From assembly GCA_949752745.1 (NCBI GenBank), contig OX457026.1:72853091-72917090 (forward strand): DNA of 64,000 nucleotides, in the 5' to 3' direction. This document shows positions 1-11,539 of this stretch, piece after piece. This stretch comes from Protula sp. h YS-2021. Lineage: Eukaryota > Annelida > Polychaeta > Sabellida > Serpulidae. The position numbers and the translations under genes were made by a program. Below the pieces are notes generated by a model. The model did not search any database. It worked only from the letters and a program-made list of their open reading frames with translations, and was not told the origin of the DNA. How positions within the stretch are numbered: position 1 is the first letter of the stretch; the number at the start of each line of letters is the position of its first letter.

Positions 1-588
1 CTGTACTGTCAAAAGTCTGTGCAAAAAAGAGGTTTAGGACATTTTCATTGGGACGCCCCCCCCCCCCCTCCCGCCCAAGATGGCTCCCCTGATTCCTCCA
101 GTTTGACATTTGTTTCAATTAAACAAATAAAAAATAACCTTTTTTAACGTTTTTTTTTCTGAGAAACAAACATCAGTCGCAAATTAGTTGCAGTTCTTAT
201 ATGCAATTAAAAGATCAGTCGAAGATTTGTAATTAGAAGATCAGTGGGTGGACACAACCCACAGGGGAAATGCTGGGGAGGGGGAGGGGCGTCCTGTGGT
301 GAACGGTCCGCAAAAAGGTAGTCTTATTCTCGCTTCTATGGGAAGATATGCGGAATATATCATAAAAAGTACTTGAAATTAATGTATGGTTCAGCAGATT
401 ATCTGCGGCAGTGTCCATGTCTGCATAATTGTTACACTTGCCGTCTTCGAACCACATTCTGTCAGACGTTGAGCATGGCAGAAATCTCGATTTTTTAGTT
501 GTCATCAAATTATCCCAGTTGTATCAAATCGATCAAGTACTGAATTGCGAACGTTGCTAACACTACCAACATTGTAATATATGTAAAC
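1..588. other. No gene seen; low-complexity flank
   Basis: I see no supportable coding exon, RNA gene or repeat unit here. There is a cytosine run near position 55-70 and AT-rich sequence up to the inverted repeat that begins at 589. Confidence 0.5.
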
Positions 589-1354
589 AATTGAAGGGTT
601 CCGTGCACAAACTTGTTATGTAGGGTTAACAGCACTCGAGAAAATCGCTCTTAAAGTTCGAAAAACTGCAAAATCTGAATTTTAAGTCTGTGATTGTTAT
701 TGTCTGACCGATTTTAATAAATGAGGTATCTCCAGATTTGTCACTGCTTGAGAAACACGATAAGCTATAAAAAAGCAATTTTTATGTGTAAATGTGCCAG
801 AAAACTAAGAAAAACTTTAAAAATCAACATGGTATTACGGCATAGCATTCACAGTGAAAATGTCGTTTAGGGTGCACAATCCTGTTATTCCGACTTAACA
901 TGTAAACAAATGTCAAGATAACATGTAAAAAGTCGGTTTTACTTAGGGTGCAAAAACATGCATATTTGTATGCATGACCAAAAGTAACGCTGTTTTACGT
1001 GAGTCGCCCCACAAATGATAAAAATAATGATTTCCAGTTACTGGAAAACACGTTAGACACATATTCGTTGGTTTTAGACATTTAAAAAGCATGTTTTGAG
1101 AAAATAATCACATTTACTCTATATTAACGTTATTTCACTACCACCCCCTAATCTCCATCGCAACCAAACAAGTTTAAGTAAATTTTTAGACCCGAACCGG
1201 AGAGGCCAGGGGCAGGGGGTCTATAGGATTGCCCTCTGTCCGTTTGTCTGTCTGTCCGTCTGTCACACTTTGGCTCCTATTTTGTTTCCACGCAAGTTCT
1301 CCGAAACTATTTACCCTAGGCATATACAACCTTGCACAGTGAATATATATATAT

Positions 1355-2669
1355 GTTACAGGCAAACTGTCAAATCAGGCAGATTATAATCTGCCTGAAA
1401 ATTTCAGGCAGATTGTAAAATTCCTGGTTCGACCAGGCACATTGTAATCTGCCTAAATTTTTTAGGCAGATTGTAATCTGCCTGATTTTGGAGCCTGAAA
1501 ATTTGACAATTTGCCTGAAATGAAAGGAACGTTTGTAATCATGATCCACCCCATTCATAACCGTCTGTTTCATGCGATTTGGTTGTTACCTATTCAAATA
1601 TGTGATCGTAAGAATAAAAGGCGATTGATGTGATCAGTTGCAATTAAATAGAGGAAAATATTGGGTTATGATCATTCATAAAACTAGTTTTTTTATACAC
1701 TCACGCGTTTTATGGGATTTGGTTGTCATTTATTCTAATATGTGATCATAGGGATAAAAAGCGATTGGTGTGTCTAAATGCAATTAAATACATTTGAGTG
1801 GTCGGTTTGCTCGTTCGTTTCATGTGTTTTGTTTACCACTTACTCTCTTTTATGCCTTGAGTTATTACACATGCATAATGCTATTTACGTGTTTAAATGC
1901 AATTTCTAATTGCAATTTCTTGATTAAGTAAATTCGCAACTTTTTTGCTGATTGCTTTGTTTTATGTCTTGATTGATCACACTTTTACAATAGTATTGAT
2001 GTGATCGAATGTCATTGGGAATTGCAATTTCTTGATGAAATAAATGCAGTGATATAAATGCCAATCCGGCCCCCTCCCACACCTCTATGATGTATTATAT
2101 TTTGAGATCAACATGCCAATGTAGCTTCCTAATTCTTACTTCTCCGGTATTTGATGGGATTTTTTTTGTGAAAAATTGATACCTGATAAATACATTTACA
2201 GTGTTACATATTTCTTTTTTTAGTTAGTACAATAAATAGAAAAAAATATTTGCGTTTAATTGCAATCTCAAAACCCCCACAGATCCATACAATTGCATTG
2301 CTGCAGTTGTCAATGAAGACCGGCAATAAAAGTAACAATAGAAAATACACGGCAATCAAATCGCATGGAACGCGCCAGCGATCCATTGTTCACTCCCATT
2401 TAATTGCAATTGACCACATCAATCGCCTTTTATTCCTACGATCACATATTTGAAAAGACAACAACCAAATCGCATGGGGGGATCATGATTACAAACGTTC
2501 CTTTCATTTCAGGCAAATTGTCAAATTTTCAGGCTCCAAAATCAGGCAGATTACAATCTGCCTAAAAATTTTAGGCAGATTACAATGTGCCTGGTCGAAC
2601 CAGGAATTTTACAATCTGCCTGAAATTTTCAGGCAGATTATAATCTGCCTGATTTGACAGTTTGCCTGT

Positions 2670-2672
<3 letters not shown>
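1355..2672. mobile_element. 1.3-kb element with ~290-bp palindrome-rich inverted repeats
   Basis: The left end (1355 to about 1655) reappears in reverse complement at about 2390-2672. Each end starts GTTACAGGCAAACTGTCAAA and contains a string of palindromes, for example the perfect 22-base palindrome at 1376-1397, a CCTGGT/ACCAGG hairpin near 1423-1437, and AGGCAGATTGTAATCTGCCT near 1464-1483. A subterminal segment (TGCGATTTGGTTGTTACC...) is repeated once more in degenerate form at about 1707-1790. The element is flanked on both sides by TA runs, consistent with insertion at TA. There is no credible ORF, so it is non-autonomous. A decayed right end of the same family is at 36457-36526, again next to a TA run. 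Confidence 0.8.

Positions 2673-2739
<67 letters not shown>
2673..2739. repeat. (TA)n microsatellite
   Basis: Uninterrupted AT dinucleotides directly abutting the right end of the inverted-repeat element. Confidence 0.95.
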
Positions 2740-2740
<1 letters not shown>

Positions 2741-3897
2741 AAGTTGTACAACGTCATGTTATTTTTCAAATCGGCCAAAAATTACCAAAATGGCGACTTG
2801 TCAAAAATTGTGATCTTTTGAGATAACTGCAATTTAAGACTTGGGTGCTTCCCACGCGAGATCTCCGATACTATTAATCCTAGGCATTTGATACCTTGCA
2901 CAGTAAAAATATATATATTGAAGTTGTGTCCGGTTGGGGTCTGCGCCTTCGACGATGGCTTGTTATATTTGTTTCCCGGAGTTTTAATGCGTACACCCCC
3001 CCTCCCATCACTGACCAGAATCAAGGACCGACAAACAGTTAATTCTTATAGTTAATTCTAATAAAGTGGAACCCTCTAAGCCGACATTGTAGGAAGGATC
3101 ATTTTACGTCGGTTTATCCAACATAATTTTAATGCAAAACTAGACGGAAATTTGCACAGCGAATTAGACCCCACTTGGAATGATAACTTAAAACGGAAGG
3201 TAGATGATATTGCTATTTTTGTTAACAATTTACACATGTCTGAATGTAGAACATCCTCCTAAATACTGCCAACTATACCGGTAAGGTCAAAGTAAAAAAT
3301 TTTTGTCAGGTGCACCACTTCAGATGACCCTCCATACATGTGCCAAGTTTGATTGGTCTAGCTTCAGCAGTCTTGGAGGATATGTCTGGAAACCGATTGC
3401 TCTATCTCTTACCGTTTTCGAGATAAAGGCCAACTTCCGGTTTGGGGCTCGAAAGTGACCTGGAGGTCAAGGAAACCGGAAGTTATACCTTACGTAACGT
3501 CGTATAGGGGGTGGAGGTCGAAAATGAGGTCAAAATTGCTCTATCTCTTACCCTTTTCGAGATAAATCATTGTTTTTCTTAAATAACGTTTTTCGCGATT
3601 TGACCTTGACCATCAAAGTGAAGGTCAAAAATTTTTAACGGGTGCCTCAGATCACATCGTCGTTTATATATGTGCCAAGTTTGGCTTTTCTAGCTTCAAC
3701 GGCAATGGCACCCACTTACAATGGTACAATATATCTGGTCAAAGACACATTTTTCGTTTTTCGACATAATTATCAGCTGCCGAATTATTATCTTGAACGA
3801 GTACATCGAAGCAAATATAATGTAATCTGTTTTGGGTACAAATAATCAAATTCAGTTTTCTAACCGTTTTCGAGATAATGGTCAACTCTCGGTTTTT
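2740..3897. repeat. Diverged repeat-derived sequence, no gene
   Basis: Contains phrases that recur elsewhere in the window and within this block, such as CTATCTCTTACCGTTTTCGAGATAA, GTGCCAAGTTTG and GACCTTGACC. Short ORFs here have no recognisable motif. I regard it as old dispersed repeat sequence related to the tandem block at 4674-4985. Confidence 0.5.
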
Positions 3898-4672
3898 AAC
3901 CCAGCCGACTCGGTTGGACTGGGTTAGTCGTATCATTATAGGGGGATTGAATGTATGTGCGTATCGTAAACTGTTTCTTTAAAATGCTACTCCTCCTACA
4001 GTTTTGCTCCAATCGTTTTGATATTACGCAGGAATGTTCCCTGGGTGGTCCCCCACTTGCCTATTACTTTTTTGACGATTGACGAAAAACTGACAAAATG
4101 GCGGCACTTTTTTTGCCCATTTTGACCCATTTTTAAAATACTACTCCTCCTACAGTTTTACTCCAATCGTTTAAATGTTACGCAGGGATGTTCCCCAGGG
4201 TTTCGCCTACCAGGCTATTATTTTTTTTTTCGCGATTCGCCAAAAGCTGCCGAAATGGCGGAACTTTGAAGTTTGGCAAAAAATGGAATAAATGGTAGTA
4301 AATAACTGAATTGTCATACCATTCTCAGTCAATTTCAAATAGTTATAAATTTTTAATTGAACGTTTCTTAGGTGTTTCTCCACCTGGACTTTTTTCGCAA
4401 AGGACAAAAAATGCCGAAATGGTGGAAATTTGAAAAATTTGTGAAATTGTCTAAATGTCGGTAAATACGTGAATCGTCAAAACCCAACCTGTCCAACATC
4501 CCCTTTCGGGTAGCTTCCACCCGGGAAAACTCGTTTTTGTGTATTAAAAGTATGGAAAAGTTACGCTCAGAAACAAAGTTCTTCATTTTACGGCCTAACA
4601 GTATTCGTTTCAGGGTTTTTCTCTAATGCTTGTTTGGTAACTCGGCTGGGTCATGTCCTTGGACATGCTTGT
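3898..4672. repeat. Dispersed repeat with hairpin ends, copy A
   Basis: The left end forms a hairpin (AACCCAGCCGAC...CTGGGTT) and the right end a perfect hairpin (CATGTCCTTGGACATG at about 4652-4667). The same two ends, with the same interior phrases (ATTGAATGTATGTGCGTAT, GCTACTCCTCC, TTCCCTGGGTGG), occur at 13581-14372, and a truncated copy is at 19431-20032. No ORF of note. Mechanism unknown. Confidence 0.75.
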
Positions 4673-4673
4673 T

Positions 4674-4985
4674 GACCTTGACCATGACGGAGGAGGCCAA
4701 AGTCACCGAGGTACATCTCATATAACGTCTGTTAGGCCCAACGGGTCGAAAATAATCTCAAAATCGTCCTATCTCTAACCGTTTACGAGATACTGGTCAA
4801 CTTCCGGTTTTTGACCTTGACCATGACGGAGGAGGTCAAGGTCACCGAGGTACCTCTTATATAACGTCTTTTAGGCTCAAAGGGTCGAAAGTAAGCTCAA
4901 AATCGCTCTTTCTCTAACCGTTTACGTGTTAATGGTCAACTTCCGGTTTTTGACCTTGACCATGACGGAGGAGGTCATAGTTACA
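4674..4985. repeat. ~139-bp tandem repeat, about 2.3 copies
   Basis: GACCTTGACCATGACGGAGG begins at about 4674, 4813 and 4952, with matching sequence in between (ACGTCT, AAAATCG, CTAACCGTTTACG, GGTCAACTTCCGG). Confidence 0.8.
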
Positions 4986-5391
4986 CGTGTAATGCGCGAT
5001 AATTTTTAACAGAAACCTATCAGCAGCTGAAGTATTATATGTAAATATTTACATTTCAACAAGGGATAACATTTTTGTGCACCCGAGAATTCTGCATTGT
5101 TTACATTTTATCTCTGATGTTATTCACATGTTAACACAACTTAACAGGATTGTGCAACCGGGAAAATTTCAAAATTTTAATGGTAAAGACCTGTTATCTC
5201 GCCATGTCATTATTGTGCACCCGATTTCTCATTTCAAACAAGACTTAACATGTTTTGATGACCATTTCTAAGCATATTTCATCGGTGGAAACTTTACAGA
5301 TGATAGATCTGGACTCCAGCAACTCAAATATACCTCAGTGCACAAACATGTTATCTCAACATAACAGGTTTGTGCACGGAACCCTTCAATT

Positions 5392-6330
5392 ACTAAGCTG
5401 AAAAAAGAACCCCCTTGCTGTTATTATTAATATGACAAAAATGTGTATTGGAGAGATATTTCATCTGAAGGCCGAGAAACAGTGTGCCGTCTCCTAGGTT
5501 TGTCGATTCTTAATTGAACCACTCTGAAACACAAACTTTCACAGAATCACTGTGAAAGTAAAAGGCAAGGCAATAATATATTCCAAAATATGTATCATTT
5601 TCTGAATATTCGTTCCTTGGGAATGAGTGGGAGAAACACCAAACCTACTTTTCATTTTTTCTCGGACTTTGCTTTCTAAATATCTTTTATCAGTTATATA
5701 AAACAAACAGTATATTTTTAAAATAAGAATTCTGAAGCCAATAAGATATTTTTAGTGGGATGTTCCAGAAGAGACTTCGCGCAGATCAAATATCTTAAAC
5801 TCAAACCTTTTATAATTGTTTGGTTCAAACTATGTATATCAACAGTTCAGTTACATTATTTAAAAAAAAATCGATTTCTGTGACAATCGATTTATCGGTA
5901 GTCTATTCGGGAACAACCCACTACAATACGTTGTTTCTTATTTGCTTCAGAATTATTATTTTTGAATAATAGGGTGTTTACAATTTCTACCAGCGGGCGA
6001 GATAGATTGGTCCGCAGTTCAACCGTGCTGTGTATTGTCTTGAAAACTGGTGTCTCCATTGATTTAAATGCCATACATTCAAACAAATGTTTTCAAACGA
6101 AAGACCGTAAAACTGTTGTTGGGAATTGATTATGGAAGGACTCCTTGTACTTCACTAATTGGCAAAGGTGAGATTGGGAGATTGACTTTCGGTTTGACTG
6201 CGTCGACCAGTGTGATGGAGGAAGCTAGTTCACACTCATCGACATCTTCCTGCCCGTTCTTGTAAAAATTGCAATTGTAAATTTGCTAAAATATTTCAGC
6301 TATTTTAGAACTGCGCAGTCTTACGAACTG
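5392..6330. other. Intergenic and upstream region of the MRPL47 gene
   Basis: No convincing coding exon. A pyrimidine-rich stretch followed by TTTTTAG at about 6340-6354 could be a splice acceptor, so an upstream first exon somewhere in this interval cannot be excluded. Small ORFs on both strands around 5892-6265 lack recognisable motifs. Confidence 0.4.
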
Positions 6331-9023
6331 ATGACCTGTTGTTGTGTTTTTAGACTTGTGCCTCCAGTCTCGTGTGCTGCTCTAGTTAATACCACATCTG
6401 TATCACGGCATCTCCACACAACACCGAAGAGGCACGGCTTAAGTGAGTTCTTCGACGATGAAGAAAGTTGGGGTTCTGCGAAAGGCGATTTCGGTAAGTG
6501 CGGGAAAATTTGTGCCAACATCCCATCGCTGGGAATAAAACCTGGACAGTATGTTATCACAACATTCGTGACCACTTTTTAAAAGGGCCAAACGGGAAAC
6601 AGATTTTATCGACAGGACAACATTAGGTTTTGATTAAAATAAAACTGGTCTGTGCTTTAATAAGCTGTACCATGATAATCGGTTTTAATACCTTTTGAGA
6701 AGAAAAACGAAACGTCGGGGCGGAAAGCTGGTGTACGTTTAGCTGTTACTTTGCGTAACGGACTTGATTTGTTGGGATCATAATTTTTTTATTCCTTCCT
6801 TTCCCCCACTAAGTTATTGAAAAAAAATGGATTTATATTTTCTTCACGTTACATTGTTGTTGAAGTTCCTTCAGTCTGTGATACTCTTTTCCCGGCTGTT
6901 ACCTTTATGGGGAGTTTAATGTTTAGCCTTTACTCAAATACTTATTTAGTGTAGTGAAATCTGTTTAAAATTCCGGATTTAAAATCAATTCGTTTTGCCT
7001 TCGCTGCTGTTTGCAATTTCTCTCGGTTTTCTTGACTGAACTTTCCTTGGAAAGTCAGTTAAAGTTAAGCCTATTGAGAGTAACATGAGTTCCCATTACA
7101 GACAAGTAAGATTAAGTAAAGCGTTGAACTTGCTGAGAAAACTTTCTCCTGTTGTAGGAAGACCATGGAAGAAAGACGAATTGCGATTGAAAAGCAATCA
7201 AGAATTGCACCAATTATGGTAAGGCACAGGCATGTTGGACTTAACCGGCATTTTCCATCGGCTGGTGTTGATGTCGGAAAACCCAGTCTTCGACCGAACT
7301 TTTTTACGCGCTGATCAGTTTCTTCACGAGAAGAAATATTTAGTCCATGAAGAAAAGTAGTCTTATTCTAATCCGAATTTTGAAAAAAAAAATTGACCCG
7401 GTCACCGTGCGACCTTTTTAAAAATATGTTCTTGAAAAATTTAGACCACGTTTCTGTGACATAACACGCATATTATCAATTTATGCGTTGCTATTTTGAA
7501 GCGTTTTAATAGTTAACCCAAGTGCCAAATTTTACTAAAAACGACAAATTTCCTGTATTTTTTCTGGATTCTGGTAAATTGTATGCACTTTATACTTTCA
7601 TGTACTTTATAACTTATTACACCCAATTGGCTGATCGATTTTTTTACTCGTAAAGTTTTAGACTCAGCCGGGTCACTTCTTTTTTCATTTGTGATTAGTG
7701 ACCCGGCCGGGGATGAGAAACTAGGTTATTTTGTGCCCTCGCATAAGAAATTTGAAGCTTAACTGTCAACATAAAAGTAATTTTATCCTCACAGAATGCA
7801 GGAACTTTCTACTTCAGTGAAATGGATTCTTTAATGTTTTGTTGTTGAAGAGTAAAATATTGGCTTCGATTAAAAAGCGGCGAAAAACGGTAGTAAAACC
7901 TTCTAACAGACTGATATAAGAATAACGTTGATGTATTTGGTACTTTTGTGTAATGATTTTCTGTTACAAATTTAAAAGATGACATATCAGCGCCTGGTTT
8001 CTGAAATATGAAAATAATTCACTTTCAGGTATATACTATTAAAAGAACGAAACATGGTAATGACCATGCACGAGATTTATAAAGCGGAAGGAGAAGTGTT
8101 TCCGGGTCCCGACAGAGTTGAAAAGGTGCGAATGCTACATGAGCACCGGTTAAAACACGAAGCTGTTATAAGATTCCATTGTCTTGTTCATTAGATTTTG
8201 TTGCACTTGTTACAAGCCTGTGGTCAGTTCCTTTGTATCGAAGCTGTTCTGGAAATGTACAAAAATTATCAAAATAAAATTACGGCATTGATACCTTAAA
8301 ATAAACTAAAACTAAAATAAAATACTAGTCACGTCACTGTGAGTAACAGCGTCGAGTGATCTCAATATTTCAAATTTTTTCATGACCCCGGTTGACGTAA
8401 ATCGGTGGGTCCTTGCAATGCCATTCCAGTCATTTCTTCTCGGTCAGTCACTCAATGAAGACATTAGATTGCAAAATAAGTTGAGATTAGAGTACATGTT
8501 TTTTTTGTTTTTTTTGTTGCTGGGTTTTATATAAAACCTCATTGATTCGAACCCTTAAGAGTGTCAAATCGAGGATTCCTATATACGCATTGGTACATTA
8601 TTTGGCGTAGTACAGACAGGGTGATATAGCTCTTGTCATGATCAGCGGCTAAATAACTGGCTCTGTTTGGTTCTGTTTTAGGTGGAGGAAAGTATGGAAA
8701 ACCTTCTGGATGTAGTAGCGGAGCGTGACCGCGCGTACCATCTGCTGGAGACCGGCGAAACTGGTGACCAGGGCAGGAGATGGATCGTGGATGAGCTAGG
8801 GCGTGGAAGGTGGAGGAGAAACACGGAACATATCGAACCCCTGCACGAAAACGACGAGTGGCGGGACTCGGAGAAGCCCAGGCAAACAGAATGGGCTGTT
8901 GGTTACAAGAAGTTATATAGAGAAGCGCGGCAAAAAGAGAAGGATGTGAGAGCGGCGAAGGAGGAAAAGCATGAACGTATGAGAGACACGTTGCTGCCTG
9001 ATGAACAGTTACAGGATTCCTGA
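6331..9023 (+). CDS. MRPL47: Mitochondrial large-subunit ribosomal protein uL29m (MRPL47), four exons
   Basis: The spliced gene encodes the mitochondrial uL29 protein of the large ribosomal subunit, near the peptide exit tunnel. Exons: 6331-6493, 7158-7218, 8029-8125 and 8682-9023; every intron is GT..AG and phases match (1, 2, 0), giving 220 residues. The amino end is cysteine-, arginine- and valine-rich with no acidic residues, as expected of a mitochondrial presequence, followed by the family signature RHLHTTPKRHGLSEFFDD. Exons 2-3 carry the uL29 helices (DELRLKSNQELHQLW, then YILLKERNM), and exon 4 the charged carboxy-terminal extension rich in Arg, Glu and Lys. The ATG at 6331 is the first in-frame methionine; an acceptor-like TTTTTAG at 6354 leaves an alternative upstream first exon possible. 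The family is usually about 250 residues, so the length fits. Identity is recognised from motifs; the start is the weak point. Confidence 0.88.
7664..7711. repeat. Hairpin inside MRPL47 intron 2
   Basis: CCGGGTCACT near 7668 pairs with AGTGACCCGG near 7697, with about 19 bases between. Its wording (CAGCCGGGTCA) resembles the hairpin ends of the dispersed repeat at 3898, so it may be a remnant of that family. Confidence 0.5.
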
Positions 9024-9065
9024 AAAAAATCGCCTCAAAGGAGATTGTTTAGTAGTTGTTACTAT

Positions 9066-9232
9066 TTTTGTAAACCAGAGTTTACAGGCTTGCCGGATCG
9101 TACTTTTTTTAAAGATTTAGTCTTTATTTTCGCATCGTTCTTTTTTTTGCCTCAAAACGTACCTTTTTTCCACAAGCGTACTTTATTGTTCTTTTTTTTT
9201 AGCCCCAGCTTTTTTTCAGAAGCAGGAATATA
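9066..9232. repeat. T-rich degenerate short repeat in the MRPL47 3' region
   Basis: Units of the type GCGTACTTTTTTT and GCGTTCTTTTTTTT recur here and at 14485-14660. The two blocks are bordered by inverted versions of the same phrase (AGTTTACAGGCTTGCC here, GGCAAGCCTGAGTTTACTG there). Confidence 0.55.
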
Positions 9233-9254
9233 ACAGTTGTTGAAAGTATGTGCG

Positions 9255-9260
9255 AATAAA
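9255..9260 (+). promoter_or_regulatory. Probable polyadenylation signal of MRPL47
   Basis: AATAAA lies 232 bases after the stop codon, within TGTGCGAATAAACGC, and is the first canonical hexamer downstream. Confidence 0.5.
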
Positions 9261-9299
9261 CGCTTTAAAGTTGAAAAATCGTATATTCTCCCAGGATTT

Positions 9300-9812
9300 T
9301 AGCCTTAATGTCTTGAAATTTTGGTGGAAGGTAGGGCGCATATAAGTTTCCACCTGGCTATTGCTTTCTTGGCAATTATATATATAAAATATATATTAGC
9401 GAAAAACCAGATCTTTTCCTTGTGGGAAATTAATCTTACTGTTTTTGAAATTTTAAGTGAAGTTAGCAGGCTTTACTACCAACTAGCTATTACTTTTTTT
9501 GGTGATTGACCAACGGGCTAAAATTTTCAGTAAAATCTTAATCTTGGTGATTGGCCAGCTGGCGAAAATTTTCAGTAAAATCTTAACTAACTGCTGAAAA
9601 ATAGTCTTCCCGTGTTTGAATTTAAAGTGAAGGTAGCAAGAGTTACCACCTACCTGGCTGTAACTTTTTTGGCGTTTCGCCAAAAATTGTCGAAAATATT
9701 GGTGAAAAACCTTTTTTTTTCGTAACATCTTAAGCATTTCCAGGAAGGCAATCTGTCTTGAAATTTTAAGTGAAGGTACCAGGCGTTGCTGCCTACCTGG
9801 CTATTACTTTTT
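9300..9812. repeat. Satellite-like ~150-bp degenerate units (left block)
   Basis: Recurring phrases include TTGAAATTTTAAGTGAAGGTAG, CTACCTGGCTATTAC, TTTTTTGGTGATTGGCC, AAAATTGGCGAAAA and CAGTAAAATCTTAACTAACT. The same family continues at 11960-13560 and reappears at 34890-35480. No coding potential. Confidence 0.75.
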
Positions 9813-9889
9813 AGACCAGCCGACTATGTCGGACTGTTCTTATCCTATCAATAGAGGGGTATCCGTCGTCTGTATGTACGTATGTACGT

Positions 9890-11245
9890 GTGTAAACTTT
9901 TGCTTAAAATGCTTTTTCTCCTTCAGTTTTGATTGGATTCCTCTCAAATTTTACACGAATGTTCTCTAGGTAGGCATATCTTTAAAAATTATTTTTTTGG
10001 CGATCCGCCAAAAATTGGCTAAATGGGGGACATTTGAAAGTTTTCGGTTGCCAGTTTTCAAAATGCTTCTTCTCCCACAATTTTGATCAGATTTTTTTCA
10101 TATTTTGCACAAATATCCCTGGGTAGGCCTCTTTTCAAAAATTACTCATTTTGGCGATCCGCCACAAATTGGCCAAATGGGGGACATTTTTTAATTTTTT
10201 GGTATCTAATTTTGAAATTGCTTCTTCTCCCACAATTTTGATCGGATTCTTTTCCAATTTTGGATAGCTGTTCTCTAGTTAGACCTCTCTTGAAAAAGTA
10301 CTGTTTTTGGCGATCCGCCAAAAATTGGTCAAATAGGGGACATTTGTAATTTTGTGGTTGCCAATTTTCAAAATGCTTCTCCCACAATTTTGATCAAATT
10401 TTCTTCAAATTTTGCACGAATATTCCCTAGGTAGGCCCTTTTGAAAAATTACTCATTTTGGCGATCTGCCAAAAATTGACCAAATGGGGGACATTCTTTA
10501 AAATTTTTGGTGTCTAATTTACAAATTACTTCCTCTCCCACATTTTTGATTGGAGTCCTTTCCAATTTTTGATAGTTGTTCCCTTATTATGTCTCTCTTG
10601 AAAAATTACTGTTTTTGGCGATCCGCCAAAAATTGGCTAAATGGGGGACATTTGAAATTTTTCGGTTGCCAATTTTCAAAATGCTTCTTCTCCCACAATT
10701 TTGATTAGATTTTCTTCATATTTTGCACAAATATTCCTTAGGTAGGCCTCTTTTAAAAAATTACTCATTTTGGCCATCAGCCAAAATTTGGCCAAATGGG
10801 GGAGATTTTTTAATTTTTTGGTATCTAATTTTGAAATTGATTCTTCTCCCACAGTTTTAATCGGATTCCTTTCCAATTTTGTACGATTGTTCTCTAGCTA
10901 GGCCTGTAGTGAAAATTTACTCTTTTTGGCGATCTGCCAAAAATTGGCCAAATAGGGGACATTTGTGATTTTATGGTCACCAATTTTCAAAATCCTTTTT
11001 TTTTTACACAATTTTGATCAGATTTTCTTTAAATTTTGTGCGATTATTCTCCAGGTATTTCTCTTTTGAAAAATTCCTCATTTTGGCGATCCGGCAAAAA
11101 TTGGCGATATGAGGGGTATTTTTTAATTTATTGGCGTTTAATTTGGAAAATGCTTCTTCTCCGACAATTTTTATTGAATTCCTTTCCAATTACGATTCTT
11201 CTCCAGTTAGGCCCCGCTTGAAAGATTTTAGGCGATCCGCCAAAA
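9890..11245. repeat. ~155-bp satellite arranged as alternating A/B units
   Basis: The anchor GGCGATCCGCC (with small changes) begins at about 9999, 10153, 10309, 10460, 10617, 10772, 10928, 11085 and 11231: spacing 146-157. Odd units continue with a TTCGGTTGCCAATTTTCAAAATGC type, even units with TTTTTTGGTATCTAATTTTGAAATTGC, so the higher-order period is about 310 bases with roughly four copies. Confidence 0.9.
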
Positions 11246-11246
11246 C

Positions 11247-11539
11247 TTGAATAAACATGCGCATTGGTCCGAAATACGGACCTCGCATCGGCGCAAATTA
11301 ATTAAATGTGCGCACTGGTCCAAAATTCAAACCGCGCGTCAATGCAAGTTAAATAAACATGCGTAGTGGTCCGAAATGCGAACCGCTTATCAATGCAAGT
11401 TAAATAAAACATGCGTAGTGGCCCGAAATAATAACCGCGTATCAACGCAAGTTAAATAAACTTGCGCAGTTGTCCGAAATGCGAACTGCTTATCAACGCA
11501 AGTTAAATAAACATGCGCACTGGTCGGAAATGCAAACCC
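11247..11539. repeat. 51-bp tandem repeat, about 5.7 copies
   Basis: Unit of the type TTAAATAAACATGCGTAGTG followed by GTCCGAAATGCGAACCGC and a TATCAATGCAAG-type tail. Copies differ at several positions, so the array is not recent. It follows directly on the last partial ~155-bp unit. Confidence 0.93.

Larger units (their letters stand above)
589..5391. mobile_element. Composite inverted-repeat (foldback-like) element with nested repeats
   Basis: Positions 589-621 and 5359-5391 are inverted copies of each other with one mismatch in 33 bases (core AAGGGTTCCGTGCACAAAC). Inside both ends are further copies of a short motif of the type GTGCACAA(A/T)CCTGTTAT, for example near 874-890, 940-960, 5075-5090, 5140-5160 and 5205-5222, so the inverted ends extend loosely for about 400 bases. 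At 5338-5377 one motif pair is itself a hairpin. No transposase ORF is visible. The interior is occupied by another inverted-repeat element (1355-2672), a hairpin-ended repeat (3898-4672) and ~139-bp tandem units. A short relative with similar ends lies at 44765-45014. Classification is inference; target-site duplication is ambiguous because the ends are flanked by AATT-like sequence. Confidence 0.6.

Noticed and set aside
3898..4672. Helitron
   Set aside because: There is a subterminal 3' hairpin, but no CTRR after it, no 5' TC at the boundary and no clear A/T insertion site.
6283..6330. Upstream extension of the MRPL47 ORF to 6283
   Set aside because: The codon at 6283 is TTG, not ATG; the first in-frame ATG is 6331.
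11247..11539. CRISPR array
   Set aside because: The 51-bp units are contiguous without unique spacers and the sequence is eukaryotic.
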